Of a stretch of DNA of 64,000 nucleotides, positions 36,353 through 46,859 are shown in pieces (positions within the stretch are counted from its first letter, which is position 1; each line of letters starts with the position of its first letter). Below the pieces are notes generated by a model. It did no database searches and was not told where the DNA came from. It saw nothing but the letters and a program-made list of their open reading frames with translations. A program made the position numbers and the translations under genes. The DNA comes from Sipunculus nudus. Lineage: Eukaryota; Annelida; Sipuncula; Golfingiida; Sipunculidae. The stretch covers positions 2,915,741 through 2,979,740 of the forward strand of contig CM049318.1 in assembly GCA_026874595.1 (NCBI GenBank), written 5' to 3'.

Positions 36353-36403
<51 letters not shown>

Positions 36404-36690
36404 GGTAGTGTTACCCTCCGATGTAAAGTGCTCTATGGCCTACAGACTAGGCCAGAGCGGTATAACTCTGAAGAAAAACAACACTGTTAATTCACAACAG
36501 TCTGTTTCACGGGATGCGACCCCATCATCAGGTGAATGTGGTTAGAATGAAGCTAAAATCTCGTAATCTCGTAAAATCTCGGCTTTTCAAACCACGCCGT
36601 TAGCTTCATTCTAACCACATTCACCTCATGATCGGGTCGCATCCCGTGAAACAGACTGTTGTGAATTAACAGTGTTGTTTTTCTTCAGAG

Positions 36691-36734
<44 letters not shown>

Positions 36735-37099
36735 AATTATTTATAAATACGTTCGACTCGTGACGTATTTTCCAGTTAAAAACTAAATACTTATGACATT
36801 TAACTCTACATTAAGAAGTCAGTCGTGTGGATGCATATTCTGATAGCATTACGTTTGTTCAAGGCTGGAACAGGTGCAGTAGCCATGGGTGATAATTGAT
36901 GTTGAATGTTCAAATAGTTTGTAGATACTTGCATTTATTCCATTACTTCTAAAAAAGAAATGTCTCATGTGAATAACACTTTAGATATCTATTATTTGCA
37001 CACTTCATGTACGTATGCCATTTATCAGTCTGCAAAAGAAAGGGTGCACTTAAACCTCGAAAAGCCTTAGGCAACCATCTACCCTGTATCGACCCCTAT
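35986..37099. other. 3' flank of FkbM copy 2, homologous to 7921-8803
   Basis: Matches the copy 1 flank apart from the hairpin element and TA tracts (36355-36400 and 36692-36732). On the minus strand an AATAAA (plus 'tttatt' at 36934-36939) lies about 160 bases beyond the stop codon of copy 2 and is a candidate polyadenylation signal. The corresponding copy 1 sequence is 'tttatc'. Confidence 0.65.
36461..36696. mobile_element. Foldback element (about 94-bp inverted arms) within a TA tract
   Basis: The left arm (36461-36554, starting 'tataactctgaagaaaaaca') and right arm (36603-36696, ending with its complement) are near-perfect reverse complements around a spacer of about 48 bp. TA repeats lie on both sides, and the equivalent place in block 1 (near 8345) lacks the structure, so it is probably an insertion. 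No ORF. Confidence 0.75.
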
Positions 37100-38843
37100 T
37101 TACGATATCTGCTCATGTTCAAAGACAGTATTTATGAAACAACCATTCCGTCGCCTAACCGGTCTATACCCTTTTTCTCTTAAGTATTCTGTTATGGCTT
37201 TCTTGTCGCTCCAGCATGTTTCAACAAGAAACACTTTCACGGGTATAGTCCAGTCCATGGTCTGTAAAACCAGGATTTCTGCCCCTTCAACATCCAGACT
37301 AAAGAAATCGATTCTACTTATACCAGCATTTCGTAGGAGTTTACCCATCGGTTTGCAAGGTACTTCTATTGTTTTCGTCACATTAATGTCATACCGATAG
37401 ATTTGTTGTTTCGTTATGTAAGCGATATCTCCACCTGTGGCCTCAGGCTGCTGTGTAAAATTGACTGTTTGCACACCTTCCTTGCACACAGCGGAGTGTA
37501 CTGTGATGGACCTTGGTCGATTTTTCTTCAGCTGTTTAAAACGTAAAGGGTTTCCTTCTACCAGCAAACCGGTCCAACCAAAGTTATCTTCAAAGAATTT
37601 TGTGTTGGACAATTCTATACCATCGAAAGCTCCGATTTCAACATATATACCGTTGTAAAAAGTAGGGTTTGCAAAATAACGTTCATATATCCGGAGTTCC
37701 TCGCAGCACTGTGAGTTGCACTCTTTTGTCCCTTTGGTCGCGATCCCTGTGGAAATGCAAGGACATTTTATTGATATATAATATTGTTTTGACAATGGTA
37801 ACAAATATAGGATAATTTTGGTTTAATATTGCACCATGGTGCATTAATATTTAGATGTATTTTAGGACCTTAAGAAATCACCTTTACGCCGTGTTTTAAG
37901 TTTTTAAGAAAGTTAATATATATTATTCTTAAATAACACGCTGCAGTATTAGGGCCTTAAACGCCATGGGCGTATAATTGTTAACAAGATGTGATTTTAA
38001 TCACCAATCGTTTTTTCATTTTTTTTTATATAATTGAAAGTAACAGGATCTAAGGGGTTCATTTATAATAAACCGACATTGACGTCAATGATACCTCTAT
38101 TGATGGTTGGTATACCTTTTGATTTAACTTATTATTTTGATTGGGAATTAATTTTATTTGTAACATATCTTCATTTATAATAGGAGGTTAAAAAGAAAGC
38201 ATCGTTATATTCAATATGACGAAACATACAAGAATACATACAAACACATTATTTAGGAACCTTATAAAGAAAGGTTAAGACGAAAGTACAGTTATTTTCA
38301 ATATGACAAAACATACAAGAATATATACAAACACATAAGTACATATACTAATACATTATATCTCCTCGGACATATTTAACTATAATTTCGCACTAATTTC
38401 AGGTTTTACATGAGACTATGAACAATCAATTAATCAGTTCGAGTCAATCTATACAGTTTCACAAATGTTAATCTTACAAGAAATTTCTGGTCTTGTCTCA
38501 TTTACTGTGATTTCCTTAAAATGTTTGATCTAATATCCCTATAGAATTTATATCAAATAAATTTAAACAATTTCTATAAATTACATCCCATACCAGCTTG
38601 AATAAATTTGCATGAGTTCTTACTTTTACTGGTTTCGTTGACAGTTGTTCTGTCCCCCGATTCACTAAGTGTTTTATTTTCAGAGGAAATACTTCTGCTT
38701 GTAGTTATTATGGCCGGCACAACTTCGACTGGTGTTGTCTTAAGAGTGACAAAATCCAAGAGAAAAGAAACAATCAGAAAGCCAAACAACAGACTCATGA
38801 CGAATGCGCCAAACTTTGTCAAAATGCTATTCATTTCTTTCAT
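37100..38843 (-). CDS. FkbM-family methyltransferase with type II membrane anchor, copy 2 (two exons)
   Basis: Exon 1 is 38843-38624 and exon 2 is 37746-37100. The GTAAGA donor and TTTCCACAG acceptor are at the same phase-1 position as in copy 1; the joined frame is 288 codons plus stop. The second ATG (38834, 'MNSILTKFGAFV') aligns with the copy 1 start and may be the true one. The anchor 'SLLFGFLIVSFLLDF' is followed by a Ser/Thr-rich stem with NKT and NET sites, the 'ECNSQCCEEL' cysteine cluster, the SAM motif 'YVEIGAFDG', 'LLVEGNP' and 'LDVEGAE'. About 14 of 185 residues differ from copy 1 in the domain, and none fall in a run of roughly 50 residues spanning 'CKPMG' to 'VFLVET'. The likely role is lumenal O-methylation of an unknown substrate. 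Confidence 0.88.
37747..38623 (-). other. Intron of FkbM copy 2
   Basis: This 877-bp phase-1 GT-AG intron is homologous to that of copy 1. It includes a short local duplication near 38215-38330, where 'caatatgac.aaacatacaagaata.atacaaacacat' occurs twice; this largely explains its extra length. Confidence 0.8.
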
Positions 38844-39017
38844 TCTTCAAGTTGAGGCAATATGTGAAAGTGTAATAATAAACAAAAATAATATTAATAT
38901 TTGATACATTTGAAGAACTTATCATCATAAGCGCTAGTGGAAGGCAATACTTTACACCAGGAACGTAACGTAGCTAAAAGCAATTCTGCAGAGGAATGTA
39001 ATCTTCACATGTAAGAA
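38844..39017. other. Proximal 5' flank of FkbM copy 2
   Basis: Homologous to 10457-10630 upstream of copy 1; interrupted at 39018 by an insertion. Confidence 0.6.
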
Positions 39018-40447
39018 CTAGATGTGGTCGGACAATAGTCCTCAGAGGGCCCCGCATTTCTGCTAGTGCTGGACAAGTTTACATATGGTTGAAAATTTAA
39101 GTTAAATTTGAAAAATATCACAAACAGACACAGGTTTTTATCAATATGCATGAGGGAAAAAATCATACTGGATTAAAGAAGATATGTCTGAAATAATGCG
39201 TGGCAATAGAAAATCCTCAAATGTAGTCTTTTAGCGATATTTGATTTGAGCAAGTCTGTAATTCAATAGGTCTGGAGCCCTCATAGGTACCAATGATCCC
39301 TAAATTTGGAAAAGCTGAATTATGTTGTTGTTTAGTTATCACGCGCTAAAAAGATAATCAGAAATTAGAGAGTGGCGACTATATCGAAATTACAACAGGT
39401 CTGTAATTCAAAAGATCTTGAGCCCTTACAGCTGCAGGAAGTTGTTATTGAGTTATCGCACACGAAAGAAAATCAGCAATTTGGCTGTGGCGGCCATATA
39501 TGAATTCCGACAGGTCTGTAATTTAATAGGATTGGAGCCCTAATAAGTACCAATCATCCCTGTGAATTCGGGAAAGGTGCAGTGGGTTGTTGTTGAGTTA
39601 TCGCACACGAAAGAAAATCAGCAATTTGGCAGTGGCGGCCATATATGAATTCCGACAAGTCTGTAATTCGATAGGTCTGGAGCCGTCATAGGTACCAATC
39701 ATCCCTGTGAATTTGGGAAAGCTGCAGTATGTTGTTGTTGAGTTATTGCGTGCGAAAGAAAATCAGCGATTGGACTGTGCCGGCCATATTTGAATTCCGA
39801 CAAGTTTGTAATTCGACACGTCTGAGCCCTCAAAGATACCAATCATCCCTGTGAATTTGGGAAAGCTGCAGTATGTTGTTGTTGAGTTATTGCGTGCGAA
39901 AGAAAATCAGCGATTGGACTGTGCCGGCCATATTTGAATTCCGACAAGTTTGTAATTCGACACGTCTGAGCCCTCAAAGATACCAATCATCCCTGTGAAT
40001 TTGGGAAAGCTGCAGTATGTTGTTGTTGAGTTATCGCGTGCGAAAAAAATCAGCGATAGGGCTGTGGCGGCTATATTTGAATTTCGACAAGTCTTCAATT
40101 CAATAGGTCTGGGCCCAACATAGATACCAATGATCCCTGTGAATTTGGGAAATCTGCAGTATGTTGTTGTTGAGTTATTGAGTGCAAAAAAAATCAGCGA
40201 TTAGGTTATGGCAGCCATATTTGAATTTTGACAATTCTGTAATTCAACAGGTCTGGAGCCGTTATAGGTACCAATCGTCCCTGTGAATTTTGGAAAGCTG
40301 CAGTATGTTGTTGTTGAGTTATTGCTTGCGAAAGAAAGTGTCACTGACGGAAGAAATGAAGTACGGATGGACGGATGGACGGAAGGAAGGAAGGACAGAC
40401 TGACACTGTGATCATTATAAGGCTGCGCTTGACAAGCGGAGCCCTAA
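39018..40447 (+). mobile_element. Pearl/Helentron-like element 2 with about 145-bp core repeats (1.43 kb)
   Basis: Block 1 supplies an empty site: 'catgtaaaaa|taaatattcacgag' (about 10627-10650) is interrupted in block 2 after 39017 and resumes at 40448, with no target duplication. Inside are about eight core repeats carrying 'tctgtaattcaataggtctgg' relatives, near 39251, 39401, 39510, 39659, 39806, 39946, 40089 and 40231. A GGAC/GGAA tetranucleotide tract (40362-40395) and an 11-base hairpin, 'GGCTGCGCTTG-a-CAAGCGGAGCC' (40421-40443), follow, then terminal CTAA. Hairpin plus CTRR end without duplication fits rolling-circle Helitron/Helentron insertion. Non-coding. Confidence 0.75.
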
Positions 40448-42060
40448 TAAATATTCACGAGATAACATGCAAGCACATGATTTTGATACAACACTTCACT
40501 GCGACGTAAGTGCCAACTAAAGATTCAGCATCATAACATCCATACTGAACATGTACACAAAGGCTGCACTTTCGAATTTCTAGTAGCCGAGTTTAGGCTG
40601 TTGTGACTGAATTTCATGCTGTTATGCAAATACAAGTAAAGATACCAGATTGTATAAGTAAGTCACATTGGTTATGGTGATAAAGTTTTATTGAGCTTGT
40701 ATGTTTACGTAGATCGTACAATTTCATGCTGATGGCATATCACATGTTAATCACGTCATACACAAAAATGCAGCACGTTCGAATTTTGAGTAGACGAGTT
40801 TTCGTTTTTGTGACTGAAATTCCTGCTGCTTATACAAGTATATACAAGTATATGAATACAAGTATAAATAGCAGATAATATTGGTAATCAACATTGGTTG
40901 TGATGCTTTCTATTGAATTTTTTTACCTGGTTTGTTTCCGTGAATCGTTATTTTTCATGGTGATAGCTGCCAGATGCTCCGAACAAATTTGTGTACTACG
41001 CAGACATGGGGCCCTTATATTGGTTTCAATAATATGACCTTTTACTATTATTTTTGGTGTTTGCCTATTACTATTTACTTTATTTTCAGTGTTAATCCAA
41101 CAGTGATACCTGGCTATTACTGTGACGTCGTTGTCCGTCCGTCTTAACATCGCGCTTGTGTACACACTTACTCAAGGTTTACAATGATAAAAGAGACCAG
41201 CAAATAGGTTAAACGTATCGTTTACCCTATCTATAAAATAATACAATATATACTCTAAACAAACATACGAGAGGGTGGCATTACTAATAATCCTTGTGAT
41301 ACATCACATATTGACATTATGGGGAAGCCCCGTATATAACTTGCACATGAAGTGATCGACAGCCTAGACTAAAACTGTGCACTAAACATTTAAGCTGCCT
41401 TCGGCTTTACAATACACTGCCACTTAAATTATAAGCTACAATGCAATGGGGATTACAAATACGATTACTCCTCGAATCATCGAGCTAACTATTTTTAATA
41501 AAGTCTTTAACGAACACTCATGTAAAAGTCTACTTTAAACATTAACAAATCTGTATTTACACTGCAAGAAAAAGTAAAAAGTCTACTTAAAAAGCATTTT
41601 TTAATCTGTATTCAAATAACATATGCATCTAGAATTACTTTTACAAGAATGTGCCAAGTGTGAACAAGTTACGGGTCTTCAACACCAACCTTTCTGTTGC
41701 GATGTCTCCTCGGTGGCGGACTGTAGCTCAAGTGAGAAAAACTACAGGCTGGGAGCCCCTCGTTTTCCCGGACTACACTGAAAGCCACTGACTATTCATA
41801 AGGCGCATGAATAACAAACCTTAACAATAAGCAAAATGCTTTAGCCCTATGAATATGCATTTGTTTTGACACGATAACTCAGCCATTTACACAGCGTCCC
41901 CGTCACCTCTGAACCGGTGACATATGAACTTACTGACCCGAGCGCTCGGCCCTGGTATGCCGAATTACGAGGTGCGCTAACTCAACCAGAAGAGCATTAA
42001 CAAGCGAGTGATCTTGTGTATTAATGGGCAATTTTGTGTTGGGAAATTTTTATCACGTCA
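40448..42060. other. Distal 5' flank of block 2, homologous to 10640-12660
   Basis: Contains the doubled block with 'gatcgtacaatttcat' and the minus-strand frame (41165-40923) related to that at 11385-11086. A short extra stretch near 41680-41870 is not in block 1. Non-coding as far as can be seen. Confidence 0.6.
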
Positions 42061-45039
42061 CAATAATGATACCTTTTCTCCTATTACTATAACTATTAGC
42101 AGTTACTTGTTCATTTAAAGGGACCTGCGGGTCACGGCACTCAGCTGAAATTCATTATTAGAAAAATTTTAATAAAAAAAAGTAATATATTAAATTGCGT
42201 TATTTATTTGGATATCATTATTTGAGAGATTTACACATCACACGGAATCGAGTTGCCTCTGTACTTTTATGGGCTACATGAAATAGTCAGAAGCCTCTCA
42301 TGATTACACATTTATAGAAATACTAATATATAAACTGAGTGACTGTAACATGCATGTAAATTATAAAAAAAATGAAGGTGGTAGAGAAGAATTGATCAAA
42401 GATTAATAATACACATATAATTTATTGACATAAATAAGAGAAGGTTAAATGTATGAAGAATGCATGTACCAGTGTGGGTACATGTATCTGGTTTGTGATA
42501 TCTGTGATATTTGTTTGGGGATAAGCATAAGGACATCGGCGTTTTCAGATACTCAAGTCAACTGGTCGACGACACTAACAAACTCTCAGCGTTGATTTCT
42601 GTTGTAACATCGAACATCATTTCAGTAGTATGCATAGCCGTGATTAAAGACCTTGAGAAAATGTAGGTCACATAACAGTTTATTCAAACAGATGTAAACT
42701 AGCGTGAATCTTACAAAGATATACGTAGAACTGCTATGTGATGGGTTTTTAAAATTAAGGATGAAAAGTTATGACTATCACATTTCGTGAGTATTTCTCT
42801 TGGGAAGGTTTTAATTTCCCACACGGGGCATGCCCCAGAAAGGGATCAGTATCATAATAAATGATGTCTACCGGAATCTACTCTTACACTTACTTATTCC
42901 CGTTCTTTGAAATGCTCATCGTGTCGGGTAGACGAGAAAGGCGGAAAAAAAGAAAAGAAAATAGTTGGTTCTAAAAAGGAATGTTCATGCCCTAAAAACA
43001 AGAGATATTATTCTATGATCCAGGAATAAGAACTATGGAATTGGGCACAATTACACTTGAATTTATATGGAGGTTTTAATTACATTAACCACAGCTGGAG
43101 AAGCAGAGGGAAGGATGGAAGGCAGAAGGTTAGCCGCCAGTTCATCATGTCAAGACCGCAAGTCGTCAGCCAATTACCAATGAACAGTTCTATATAGGAC
43201 CCCTTTTTTGAATATGCAGCACAAACTCTCTGTAGAAGGGTTGTTTATTTACCTGTAGGGAAAATATCCCAAGGCAAGCTGGAGAGGGATGGACAAAATT
43301 CCAAAGACTGGTGCCTCATATATCATATAATAATACGAACAAGTATTTACAGGAACCGGTACTTCCTTATAAAATCATATTTTACATCTTGAATCAAATA
43401 TGTATTACGCAACATAACTCAAAATGATTTTTATTAATCGCTGTAGGGAAGTGATTCATGAAATCATATATATGGTCCTAAAGAGTATTCATTTTTTAGG
43501 GTTACTCCATTTGTACCTTTGTATGGTAAAGATGTTTAACAACTGTACATACGATATGACTTCCTCAGTGCCACGTTACTATCAACTGCTCGGAAGAACA
43601 AAGCAAAAGATGTGACACGACCTCTAAAACAAATTTACATATATAACAATATAACACTATGACTAATTATATTTTACCATATATAACTATATTTACCTAT
43701 TATTGTCATATTTTTGTAGTTGAGTCAATCGAGCGTATCTCTCTCTCAAAAGAAGACAATCTATAACAATATATATCATTATATTTAGCTATATATTATA
43801 TATTATATTATATATTATATTATATATAAGTATTTATAAATATTATTATTATATAAGTGTAGTTTATTCAATCATTCCTGGAACCAGGCTGATTCAAAGC
43901 ATACCTCTCGCTCATAGTAACACAGAAAAAAATGCATAAGGACTTAATCTTGGGCAGATGTATCTAGTGGTGACTCATATTAATTCCTTGGTCCAAGTCA
44001 CACATTCACACCCCAATGCTCTAAAGTTTCCAGATAAAACCAATGGGGAAAATTGTATGATGCCTCCATGTGAAGTCAGATATGAAGGTTATGTACAGCC
44101 ACGCAGTGTATTTACATTTCATAATACTTTTACTTATTCTGAAATACATACAGTAACAACCTTCACCTCCTTAAGTCATTGGTTAAAGGGATGAACATTT
44201 TACAAAAATATGTATATTTTTTTTTTCATGCAATTAGTTCATTTATTGATTGATTAAAGATGTTTAACAGGAAAACGATCACGGCACATTATCGTACTAT
44301 CTCCAATTTACATGTTTCTCATGCTTTAAACACAGTTCATGTATAAGTTTTATTATGAAAAGAGGGCTGTAGGTCTACCCTGTCCAAGCTTAGTATAGCT
44401 TTCTTTGATTCTTGATGTGGTCAGCAGCAATAGTGCCGGTAATTCCGGTAATGCAGTGATCAGCAAAACCTGCCAACTTATCTATGGAAAGATATCTCCA
44501 AAAATAAATAATTATACACAAAAATGTATATGTTTTACTGTGTGTTTTTGATAACTTATATCACTATTATGCTCTTCTACATCGTTATGTATACCGGTAT
44601 GTCGCCAATATACACCAAATCACCCTTTAAGAGAAGTATGGCTGCCTGGGGAAGCATATGTTAATAAATCAAGTTTTATATGTGTGTCACTTTAGGCTGT
44701 GTACTATTGTAATTTGCTTCGAGAGTAACCACCAGGAAATATATAGAACAGAAACTGTTTAAACTGAGAAATACCTAAAACGGTATATGCATCGACAGAT
44801 GCCTGGAGCCAGAGATGAGTCTACATATATTATTTTTACATTCTTTTGTATGTCCTATTTTATATAAGTGGAAATAAAAAATACAGTATAAAAATATGTA
44901 AATCTGACTTGATCACCATTCCTTATGTGAATGTTGCTCCTATTTGCATTTTGCTTGCAAGATAATGTAGTTAATAAATTTCGTTTACTCTGTGCTATAC
45001 TAATAAATATGAATTATAACAGGGAATGTTCGGAGTCGC
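42061..45039. other. Unassigned 3-kb segment, possibly inserted in block 2
   Basis: Only short ORFs, AT-rich tracts (for example 43780-43855) and no recognised domain. Block 1 homology stops at about 42060 and may resume at 45040 with the SINE-like sequence. If so, this segment is an insertion or block 1 has a deletion. I see no clear terminal repeats. Confidence 0.4.
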
Positions 45040-45250
45040 CTGCTTGATCATAATCGACCATTGACAGCATATCATCAATCGTTGAACGGCTTCTGTGGCT
45101 TAAGAGTAGAGAACAAGACTCAAAGGCGAGATATATCGTGAGCTCCCACCCAAAGTGAGCGCTCTGCGGGCTCTGGGAAGAGCGTGCCCAAAGGCTGTGT
45201 TTCACGCACAATGAGAGCGTCTTTGGGGATTCCTCGGAGGGATGAATCGA
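45040..45250 (+). mobile_element. SINE-like sequence, copy 2
   Basis: Related to 12661-12960: 'cataatcgac.attgacagcatatca.caat', 'cggcttctgt', 'gctctgg.gag.cgtgccca' and 'ggctgtgttt' match. The B-box region is deleted or mutated, so it could not be transcribed by Pol III. Confidence 0.5.
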
Positions 45251-45296
45251 ATAAATTTTATGAAAGCATACCTACTTTCATTTAAATCTTACCTTT

Positions 45297-45662
45297 GTGA
45301 TCGATTACAGCAATGCCAGATTGATTATTGAAGTGGCCAATCGTTCAAAATCATCTAAAACCTTGCACAATCCAGACAAGGGAAAGCCACGTCTGATTCA
45401 TTCAAGTATAAAAATGAAGGACAGAGACATGGTTTTGCAGGCAGTTCTAAGAAAGACTGTCCCATCGAAGGACAGAAAATATTTTTATCGGACGATATAC
45501 ATCCTGAAACCCGCATCGAGTACCATAAGCTGGTTAAAAACAGATGAAAGAATTTTGGGCAAAAGGGTGCTACGCTTTCACCCCCTTGTCGGTGCCCAGA
45601 TTGTTAAGGTACAGACCGGGTGTAAAGTCCATGATGAGTCCATGCAGACCCTGATTTTATAA
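45297..45662 (+). pseudogene. LINE 2 ORF1 fragment
   Basis: The 121-codon open frame includes 'GKPRLIHSSIKMKDRDMVL', resembling the 'RPIIVRF..FK.RE.V' part of L1-type ORF1 RNA-recognition domains. The N-terminal coiled coil is absent. Assignment rests on this motif and on the LINE that follows. Confidence 0.5.
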
Positions 45663-46780
45663 AAAGAGAAAATAATGTTTTAATAACAGTACATGGTAAA
45701 TAAAGTAATTTTGCTTAACATCATGGATGACAGAAGGTTGTAATACACAAGTCAGGCCCCCTTATTGTCATGTCGGTGGTACATGCATAAATTATTATAA
45801 TAACCGGGATGTGACATTATGCGGGCTTCAACATTGATGTCCTTTTGAATCAAAGAAGAAGCGTAATGTCTCAAATGATATTAAATAAATCGTCAATAAA
45901 AAGGAAACAGAAACGTTAATGAATATTTTTATTGCACAACGGCATATCAAATTACGTTTATGCGCAACTGACAATTTATTTCCTGTAAGTTTTGTGCCGC
46001 ATGCCGCAATAACTGACAAAAATACGACTTGCTAACAGAAAGAGACGTAGCATTCAGGGTCATTAGGTCAAATGTCTGGAAATACGCGGCATAGTTATAA
46101 CGTTATGCGTAGGCAAACTATTTTACAAAAAAAATTCTATCCCCGACTGCTGCACCTTATTTTCCTTATAATATGAACTCTTATTTATGTCTCAAACTTC
46201 AATGATCGTCTTTATGATAGGACTGTTTGCGGAGCTGGTATCGTAATGCCATTGTCAACATTCTTGAGTTTTGCTGCCCTTAAAGGGGATTTTCAGTAGT
46301 AAGCAGCGTTTACTGCTCCCTTCATGTCATCTCGGCGAAACGTCACCGAGCTGTAAACCACGGCCTTGCAAAGACCAGGAGTTCATTATGTATGACATGT
46401 GATCGCAAACATCGTTCCTGTTAACATACGAAGAAGCACAATGATCTGGATTACCGTGGTATCTTAAGACATTCATTAGGTAAGTAAAGGGGAGTGACTC
46501 GCATGCATTACTACAAATGCCTGCCGCACACAGGAGGGAGATGTGATCGTTTTATACACCTGACCGATTACAGGCTCTTGGTCTCGTTGATCGCCTTTTC
46601 GGAGTTTTATGTGATATTAACTGCGAACTGGTATCGCTGCAAAGGGTACCAAGCATGACAATAAACGGGATTATGACTATATTCGTTGATATAAAACGGT
46701 CAGATTTACCATTGTTCATATAGGAAATGGTTTGGGATTTTAGTTTAATGTGACAATAAACGGGATTTCCTTTTAACCGA
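45663..46780. other. Gap between LINE 2 ORF1 and ORF2, nothing recognised
   Basis: Contains two copies of 'gacaataaacgggatt' (about 46659 and 46752) but no coding sequence I can assign. Confidence 0.4.
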
Positions 46781-46859
46781 TATGACACAAGTCGGGCTCG
46801 ACTGGATAGTAGAACACGTTTTTCTGTTACATCGAAGGCTGCAAGCGTTATGCCAAAAC

